From contig JAFYTB010000024.1 of assembly GCA_017559045.1 (NCBI GenBank), positions 1 to 10,461 of the forward strand: 10,461 nucleotides of DNA, in the 5' to 3' direction. Below are positions 6,202 to 10,461 of the stretch, in pieces (the first letter of the stretch is position 1; every line of letters begins with the position of its first letter). The stretch is from Eggerthellaceae bacterium. Its GTDB lineage: Bacteria; Actinomycetota; Coriobacteriia; Coriobacteriales; Eggerthellaceae. Under the pieces are notes generated by a model. That model had not been told where the DNA came from. It was given only the letters and a program-made list of their open reading frames with translations, and searched no databases. The translations under genes were made by a program, and so were the position numbers.

Positions 6202-6209
6202 CTAAGCAA

Positions 6210-6560
6210 TTAGGCGGCGAACTGGATGCCGTCGATGAAGATATCGATGGCGGCAACTTCCAAGCCCACCTGAACCAGCAGCGCATCGGCGATAGCCTGA
6301 CGCAGGTTGGCAGCCAGCTCGGGCAGCACGTGTCCGTGGTACACCTCAACGTGCAGGGTAACGGTAAGCTTACCCTCGGCATCAGCCTCGACCTCGATAC
6401 CAGAGGTTGCAGGCTTTGCGGTCAGCTTGGCGCGAATACCACCAGCGGCAAAGGAACCGACAGAGGCAACGCCCTCAACTTCGCCAGCAGCGATGGAGAT
6501 GATGGTCTCCACAACGCCCGGAGCGAGCGACATGCCGTTAACGTTCATATTCTTCGTCAT
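6210..6560 (-). CDS. Asp23/Gls24 family (YqhY-like) envelope-stress protein
   Basis: 116 residues covering one Asp23 domain. Family pattern visible: a start near LAPGVVETIISIAAGEVEGVASV, then a KPATSGIEVEADAEGKLTVTLHVEVYHGH beta section, then the helix LPELAANLRQAIADALL and the closing VAAIDIFIDGI strand. Members are soluble proteins linked to the envelope in Gram-positive bacteria. The Bacillus YqhY homologue, also placed between accC and nusB, is reported to influence acetyl-CoA carboxylase activity, and the same placement here suggests a similar regulatory link (inference). The ATG overlaps the accC stop (ATGA), with GGGAG 7 nt upstream. No catalytic residues are recognisable. Confidence 0.9.
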   Translation of the reverse strand: MTKNMNVNGMSLAPGVVETIISIAAGEVEGVASVGSFAAGGIRAKLTAKPATSGIEVEADAEGKLTVTLHVEVYHGHVLPELAANLRQAIADALLVQVGLEVAAIDIFIDGIQFAA

Positions 6561-7909
6561 AGTACGTCTCCCATCTGAGATGCGATGAAGTCGGTAGCCA
6601 CATCGCCGACAATGAAGGCCTCATTCTCAAGCACGCGCTTGTGGAAGGGAATGGTCGTTGCGATTCCCTCGATCACGAACTCGTCGAGTGCGCGGCGAGC
6701 GCGAGCCAGAGCCTCTTCGCGATCCTGACCGTGGACGATAAGCTTCGCCACAAGCGAATCATAATACGGAGAGATGCGCGAACCGCTGCGAACATAACTC
6801 TCCACGCGAATTCCCGGACCTGCCGGAGCCTCGAACTTCGTGATGGTGCCGGGGCACGGACGGAAGCCATGAGCCGGATCCTCAGCGTTGATGCGGAACT
6901 CGATGGCATGACCGTTCGGCGTGAACGGAGCACGAGAAGCGCAGCTCATGGGCTCGCCAGCAGCAATGCGCAGCTGCTCCTTGATGATGTCGGTGCCGGT
7001 GATCTCCTCGGAAACGGGATGCTCGACCTGCACACGCGTGTTCATCTCCATGAAGTAGAAGTGGCCACGCTCATCAAGCAGGAACTCAATGGTGCCAGCG
7101 TTGCGGTAGTTCGTGGCGCGCACTGCCTTGATGGCGGCAACACCCATGGCGCGGCGAAGATCATTGGTGAGAGCCGGCGAAGGCGCCTCTTCGATGAGCT
7201 TCTGATGGCGGCGCTGGATGGAGCAGTCGCGCTCGCACAGAGCCACATTGTTGCCGAAATCGTCAGCGAGGATCTGAACCTCGACGTGACGCGGACGCAT
7301 AACAAGCTTCTCGAGGTACACGCCGTCGTTGCCGAAGGCAGCGCCAGCCTCAGTTCGAGCAGCCTGATACTGCGACTCAAGGTCGGCGGGGTCATGAACC
7401 TCGCGCATGCCCTTGCCGCCACCGCCAGCCGTTGCCTTGATAAGCACCGGATAGCCAACGCGCTCGGCGAAGGCGCGAGCCTCGTCAACCGTGTCAAGGC
7501 AGCCATCGGAGCCAGGCACGGTGGGAACGCCGCAGGCCTTCATGGTCTCGCGAGCGCTGGACTTATCGCCCATGCGCTCGATGCACTCCGGCGAGGGACC
7601 AATGAAGACAAGGTCCTGCTCACGGCACAGGCGGGCAAAATCCGCGTTCTCAGCCAGGAAGCCATAACCCGGGTGAATTGCCTCAGCGCCGGTGGTCTTA
7701 GCAGCGGCGATGATATTAGACATGATGAGGTAGCTCTGGTTAGCAGGAGCAGGTCCGATGCAGACCGCCTCATCGGCGTACTTAACCGGATAGGTGTCGG
7801 CGTCCTCCGTGGAATACACCGCAACCGTCTTCACGCCAAGCTCCTTGCACGCGCGCATGACGCGCAGGGCCACCTCACCGCGATTTGCTATGAGGATCTT
7901 CTTGAACAT
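6557..7909 (-). CDS. accC: Biotin carboxylase subunit
   Basis: 450 residues, the same size as E. coli AccC. It uses ATP and bicarbonate to carboxylate biotin on a carrier protein. Visible: N-terminal KILIANRGEVALRV (4-17); HPGYGFLAEN (79-88); ATP-grasp glycine loop with K159 and AGGGGKGM (161-168); HQK (235-237); and the catalytic block E288, N290, R292 in MEMNTRVQVEHPVSE. The C-terminal biotin carboxylase domain contains RINAEDP and ISPYYDSLVAKL. The start ATG overlaps the stop of the preceding carboxyltransferase-BCCP gene (TAATG), with GAGGG 9 nt upstream. As a stand-alone subunit it can serve the fused BCCP and, if made, a free BCCP, so it may be shared between pyruvate-type and acetyl-CoA carboxylation. 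AccA/AccD are not in the window. Confidence 0.95.
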   Translation of the reverse strand: MFKKILIANRGEVALRVMRACKELGVKTVAVYSTEDADTYPVKYADEAVCIGPAPANQSYLIMSNIIAAAKTTGAEAIHPGYGFLAENADFARLCREQDLVFIGPSPECIERMGDKSSARETMKACGVPTVPGSDGCLDTVDEARAFAERVGYPVLIKATAGGGGKGMREVHDPADLESQYQAARTEAGAAFGNDGVYLEKLVMRPRHVEVQILADDFGNNVALCERDCSIQRRHQKLIEEAPSPALTNDLRRAMGVAAIKAVRATNYRNAGTIEFLLDERGHFYFMEMNTRVQVEHPVSEEITGTDIIKEQLRIAAGEPMSCASRAPFTPNGHAIEFRINAEDPAHGFRPCPGTITKFEAPAGPGIRVESYVRSGSRISPYYDSLVAKLIVHGQDREEALARARRALDEFVIEGIATTIPFHKRVLENEAFIVGDVATDFIASQMGDVL

Positions 7910-8379
7910 TATTCAGCACCCTCAGAGGCATGCGGCTCGATGTAGAACAGAACCGTGCCATACTCGACAGGCGTTGCGTCCTCGAGGCAAATCTCGCGAA
8001 CAGTGCCCATCTCATCAGCCGTAATCTCGTTCATGAGCTTCATTGCTTCGACGATGCAAAGCGTCTCGTTAGCGGCAACCTCGTCGCCCACCTGCACGAA
8101 GGGCGGCTCGCCCGGTGCGGGAGAAGCGTAGAAGGTACCCACCATGGGAGCCTTGACGGCATACCAGTTAGCAGGACGCTCCTTGCCACCCTCAGCGGGA
8201 GCGGCAGTTGCGGGCGCAGCAGCCGGAGCAACCTGTGCGGCCGGAGCAGCAGCGACGGGTGCGGCAACGGAACCGGGCATGCGAATGGCGATGCGGATGC
8301 CCTCTTCCTCGACGACGATCTCGCCAACGCCGCTTTCTTCGGCGACCTTCACCAGTTCGCGAATCTGATTGATATCCAC
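7909..8379 (-). CDS. accB: Possible free AccB made from an internal GTG start
   Basis: In-frame GTG at 8377-8379 (codon 466 of the fusion) is preceded by AAGGAGG at 8388-8394 with 8-nt spacing, a near-ideal ribosome binding site. The product would be 156 residues, the same length as E. coli AccB, and would begin VDINQIRELV, matching the usual MDI..I..L. start of AccB. It would contain the full Ala/Pro linker and the biotinyl domain (EAMK lysine at residue 114). This would supply a separate carrier for acetyl-CoA carboxylase. The codons read Lys-Glu-Asp in the fusion, so chance is possible, but both position and length fit a retained ancestral start. Confidence 0.5.
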   Translation of the reverse strand: MDINQIRELVKVAEESGVGEIVVEEEGIRIAIRMPGSVAAPVAAAPAAQVAPAAAPATAAPAEGGKERPANWYAVKAPMVGTFYASPAPGEPPFVQVGDEVAANETLCIVEAMKLMNEITADEMGTVREICLEDATPVEYGTVLFYIEPHASEGAE

Positions 8380-9774
8380 GTAATCGTCCTCCTTGGTTCC
8401 GCTGGACTCATTCTCCAGCAGGAAATCAACTCTCTCGGAAGTGCGGTGCTTGCTCAGGTAAGTACGGGCCTCGTTGGGGAACAGGGCGTACATGAGAACG
8501 TCTTCCTCGGTACGGGCCAAATCGCCGATCTCGGCAGCAACCTCATCAAAGGTGGTGGTCACCAGCGAACCGGGTGCAACATCGGCAGGCAGCGGGGTTG
8601 CATCGCCGAGAACCTTGGCGGCAATCTCGGGATCGATGCGGCCGGGAGCCTTGCCGTAGTAACCGAGGATGTAGTCCTTCATCTCCTTGGAAACGACGCT
8701 CCAACGCTTGCCGGTAAGCACGTTGAAAACAGCCTGCGTACCGACAATCTGGGACATGGGGGTAACCAGCGGCGGGTAACCGACTTCGGCGCGGACCTTC
8801 GGAATCTCGGCCATAACCTCGGGCAGGCGATGCTTCGCCTTCTGGGTTTCAAGCTGAGAAACCAGGTTCGACATCATGCCGCCGGGAACCTGATGGGAAT
8901 ACACCTTCATGTGCATGAGCGAGGAATGGCCGCGCTTGTAATGACCGCGCTGGCGCACCTGCTCCCAGTACTCGGAGATCTCGAACAGCAGGTCGAGGTC
9001 GAGACCGGTGTCGTAACGGCTCTCCTGGAAAGCAGCGACGATCATCTCGACGGCCGGGTGAGAGTTGCCGAACGCAAGCGGAGCATGCGCGGTGTCGGCA
9101 ATGGCTGCACCGGCTTCTGCGGCCTTAATGATGTTGGCAGGTGCCATACCGCCGACGTAGTGGCTATGAACGTGAACCGGCAGACCGATTTCAGCATTGA
9201 AAGCCTTGACCATACGCTCGGTACGATACGGCGTGAGCATACCGGCCATGTCCTTGATGGCGATGGAGTCAGCGCCGAGATCCTTCAGCTGCTGGCCGTA
9301 CTCAAGGAAGCTGTCGAGCGTGTGAACCGGCGAGATGGTGTAGGAAATGGAGCCCTCGAAATGAGCGCCGCATTCCTTGATGGCCTCGGCGTTGTCCACC
9401 ACGTTGCGGATGTCGTTCAGCGCGTCGAAGACGCGGAAGACCTCAATGCCGTTGCGATGAGCAGCCTTGATGAAGCGGTCGACGATTTCCTTGGAATAAT
9501 GCTTGTAACCCACAAGGTTCTGGCCGCGCGAAAGCATGGACAGCGGAGTATTGGGGGTGTTTGCCTTGATGGCGCGCAGACGCTCCCACGGGTTTTCGTC
9601 GAGGAATCGCAGGCAAGAGTCAAAGGTTGCGCCGCCCCAGGCTTCGATAGCCCAGTATCCGACGCGGTCCATCTTCGGCAGGATGGGAAGCATGTCACCG
9701 ATAGGCATACGCGTGGCCCAAAGGCTCTGTTGGCCGTCGCGGATGGTGGTATCCATAATTTGAAGTCGTGGCAT
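7909..9774 (-). CDS. PycB/OadA-type carboxyltransferase fused to an AccB-type biotin carboxyl carrier protein
   Basis: 621 residues. Residues 1-about 300 form the TIM-barrel carboxyltransferase (DTTIRDGQQSLWATR at 8-22; RGQNLVGY; FRVFDALND), and about 310-455 the conserved PycB/OadA C-terminal domain (TPMSQIVGTQAVFNVLTG). The expected metal site is present: D13, K174 (IKDMAG), H203 and H205. The residue aligned to the catalytic Thr of pyruvate carboxylase is N237 (FGNSHP), and HSHYVGG replaces HTHxTSG. From 466 a complete AccB follows: VDINQIRELVKVAEESG, an Ala/Pro linker (502-530), the MVGTFY lobe and biotinyl K579 in EAMKLMNE. Likely one half of a two-subunit carboxylase with AccC. Pyruvate to oxaloacetate is the best guess, but the altered pocket leaves the substrate open. 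AAGGAGGT lies 8 nt before the ATG. Confidence 0.88.
   Translation of the reverse strand: MPRLQIMDTTIRDGQQSLWATRMPIGDMLPILPKMDRVGYWAIEAWGGATFDSCLRFLDENPWERLRAIKANTPNTPLSMLSRGQNLVGYKHYSKEIVDRFIKAAHRNGIEVFRVFDALNDIRNVVDNAEAIKECGAHFEGSISYTISPVHTLDSFLEYGQQLKDLGADSIAIKDMAGMLTPYRTERMVKAFNAEIGLPVHVHSHYVGGMAPANIIKAAEAGAAIADTAHAPLAFGNSHPAVEMIVAAFQESRYDTGLDLDLLFEISEYWEQVRQRGHYKRGHSSLMHMKVYSHQVPGGMMSNLVSQLETQKAKHRLPEVMAEIPKVRAEVGYPPLVTPMSQIVGTQAVFNVLTGKRWSVVSKEMKDYILGYYGKAPGRIDPEIAAKVLGDATPLPADVAPGSLVTTTFDEVAAEIGDLARTEEDVLMYALFPNEARTYLSKHRTSERVDFLLENESSGTKEDDYVDINQIRELVKVAEESGVGEIVVEEEGIRIAIRMPGSVAAPVAAAPAAQVAPAAAPATAAPAEGGKERPANWYAVKAPMVGTFYASPAPGEPPFVQVGDEVAANETLCIVEAMKLMNEITADEMGTVREICLEDATPVEYGTVLFYIEPHASEGAE
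8377..8394 (-). promoter_or_regulatory. Internal Shine-Dalgarno and GTG within the carboxyltransferase-BCCP gene
   Basis: Minus strand reads AAGGAGG-ACGATTAC-GTG. It is as strong as the ribosome binding site of the gene's own start (AAGGAGGT, also 8 nt before ATG). It falls exactly at the boundary between the carboxyltransferase and AccB modules. Confidence 0.6.
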
Positions 9775-9782
9775 GAACTCGC

Positions 9783-9790
9783 ACCTCCTT
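9783..9790 (-). promoter_or_regulatory. Strong ribosome binding site of the operon's first gene
   Basis: AAGGAGGT on the minus strand, 8 nt before the ATG at 9772-9774. It fixes that start. Confidence 0.85.
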
Positions 9791-9800
9791 CGTTGTCAAA

Positions 9801-9816
9801 AAACACGTAAACACGT
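9801..9816. repeat. Tandem 8-bp repeat in the operon leader
   Basis: AAACACGT twice without a gap (minus strand ACGTGTTT twice), inside an A/T-rich stretch between the proposed -10 and the ribosome binding site. Placed about 20-40 nt downstream of the -10, it could be a repressor site or leader structure. The AAAACGTG core recurs in the inverted repeat at 10440-10461. Confidence 0.6.
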
Positions 9817-9834
9817 TTTTATGTGAATTGTTGA

Positions 9835-9840
9835 ATTATA
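9835..9840 (-). promoter_or_regulatory. Putative -10 box of the carboxylase operon
   Basis: Perfect TATAAT on the minus strand, about 60 bp before the first start codon, in the 120-bp gap after the HD-hydrolase gene. No good -35 is present: TTGCGC (9855-9860) would leave only a 14-bp spacer. The promoter may need an activator, or the match may be partly fortuitous. No terminator is visible after the HD gene, so read-through from it is possible. Confidence 0.5.
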
Positions 9841-9894
9841 GAAGAAGGTGGGGTGCGCAAGGCGCATGCCCTGTGAACATTCGGCGAGAATTCA

Positions 9895-10353
9895 CTAAAG
9901 GGTGGTGGTTTCGGCAGTGGAGTCGAGAACAGCCCTCGCCTTGGCGTATTTCTCGCGCAAACGAGCCCTCGTCGCCTCGGAAACCTGAGCGCAGCCGGCG
10001 AGTCTCGTTTCGTCGGAATTGTGCTCGAGATCGGCCAGCTTCACTGCGCGAGCGATGGGATTGCCCGCAATCACAGCAACGTAATCAAGGTACGGCGTCG
10101 CGTCGTTGTGGGTCAGCAAACGAAGCGCCTCTATGACCTCACCGGGAAATTCCTTCTGAAGATCTTCCAGCGTAACCCTCGTGTCTTCGACAACGTCGTG
10201 CAGCAAGGCCACGCAGGTGGTGAGCTCGTCCTCCATCTGCTCTGCCAAGTGGATCGGATGGAAGATGTACGGGTCCCCACCTTTATCGACCTGCCCGTGA
10301 TGAGCGTCGTAGGCAATCTTCATGGCTTTCTTCGTCAGCTGGGTGTAGATCAT
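9895..10353 (-). CDS. Small HD-domain hydrolase, SpoT/Mesh1-like
   Basis: 152 residues, a single HD domain like the hydrolase half of RelA/SpoT, without synthetase, TGS or ACT domains. Metal-binding pattern visible: H32 (IFHPIHLA), H52-D53 with E56-D57 (LLHDVVED), and D108 (VKLADLEHN). The early AYDAHHGQVDKGGDPY block (14-29) is typical of (p)ppGpp hydrolases. It may degrade the alarmone ppGpp or a related nucleotide; many short members of this family have no proven substrate, so the function is inferred. The start ATG has AAGGAGA 7 nt upstream (10361-10367). It precedes the carboxylase operon in the same direction but is separated from it by 120 bp. The last residues (DSTAETTTL) are unremarkable. 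Confidence 0.85.
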   Translation of the reverse strand: MIYTQLTKKAMKIAYDAHHGQVDKGGDPYIFHPIHLAEQMEDELTTCVALLHDVVEDTRVTLEDLQKEFPGEVIEALRLLTHNDATPYLDYVAVIAGNPIARAVKLADLEHNSDETRLAGCAQVSEATRARLREKYAKARAVLDSTAETTTL

Positions 10354-10439
10354 GAGCGTTTCTCCTTCTTCCTCTCAACGTACGATACCACGGGGGATGG
10401 GTGACGGATGGGCTCGGGCAGATGGGCTCGTAGCTACTG

Positions 10440-10461
10440 TCACGTTTTCACGAAAACGTGA
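10440..10461. promoter_or_regulatory. Perfect inverted repeat upstream of the HD-hydrolase gene
   Basis: Ten-base arms TCACGTTTTC and GAAAACGTGA around a 2-bp centre, running to the window edge. There is no T run on the minus side, so it is unlikely to terminate a minus-strand transcript. A dimeric regulator's operator is the more natural reading, about 87 bp before the HD start. It might continue beyond the window. Confidence 0.55.

Noticed and set aside
6099..6209. Longer NusB from TTG at 6207-6209 (201 residues)
   Set aside because: The extra 37 residues match nothing in NusB and would include the hairpin region. The ATG at 6096-6098 has a ribosome site and fits the family N-terminus.
6641..7945. 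434-codon open frame antisense to accC
   Set aside because: Shadow of a highly conserved gene; composition typical of antisense translation.
9794..9799. TTGACA on the minus strand as a -35 box
   Set aside because: A matching -10 would fall within the ribosome binding site and coding start; it is more likely part of the leader.
7930..9810. 626-codon open frame antisense to the carboxyltransferase-BCCP gene
   Set aside because: Mirror of a real gene; no ribosome binding site and no recognisable motif.

Overview
The window looks like chromosomal core DNA of a moderately GC-rich Gram-positive bacterium. Class Coriobacteriia (Eggerthellaceae/Collinsella-like) is my best guess. It rests on long-form HPF, an Asp23/Gls24-NusB neighbourhood, a PycB-type carboxyltransferase and overall codon flavour. 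It is inference, not a database result.

Layout. (1) At 2-447 on the plus strand lie the 3' end of a long ribosome hibernation factor (hpf) and, 2 bp later, an acyl carrier protein gene. (2) At 448-1158 there is a gene-free convergent intergenic region. It holds degenerate 13-bp tandem repeats, a strong GNRA-loop terminator, degenerate 15-bp tandem repeats, and an element at 764-1092 built from eight copies of a 22-bp half-repeat. The eight copies are placed in exact mirror symmetry around position 928, and two adjacent copies form a perfect 48-bp palindrome. (3) At 9774-1159 on the minus strand lies one long, tightly packed gene string: carboxyltransferase-BCCP fusion, accC, asp23-family gene, nusB, xseB, dxs, alr and a family-4 uracil-DNA glycosylase. 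Stops and starts overlap (TAATG, ATGA) or are about 10 bp apart, except for a 111-bp gap with a possible attenuator before nusB. (4) At 9895-10353, minus strand, lies a small SpoT-like HD hydrolase gene, with a perfect inverted repeat upstream at the window edge.

How the genes fit together. The minus string resembles the Bacillus subtilis accB-accC-yqhY-nusB-folD-xseA-xseB-ispA-dxs order with folD, xseA and ispA missing and alr and udg added. It joins biotin-dependent carboxylation (AccC charges the BCCP, the carboxyltransferase transfers CO2), isoprenoid precursor synthesis (Dxs), D-alanine supply for peptidoglycan (Alr), rRNA antitermination (NusB) and DNA repair (XseB, UDG).

Most notable points. 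(a) An internal Shine-Dalgarno plus GTG inside the carboxyltransferase gene sits exactly where a 156-residue free AccB would start, which suggests a gene within a gene. (b) Alr carries a roughly 200-residue N-terminal extension rich in Q, S, Y and A (prion-like). It follows dxs in the same frame, with one TAG codon and three sense codons between them and no visible ribosome binding site. (c) The mirror-symmetric repeat element has no obvious coding content.
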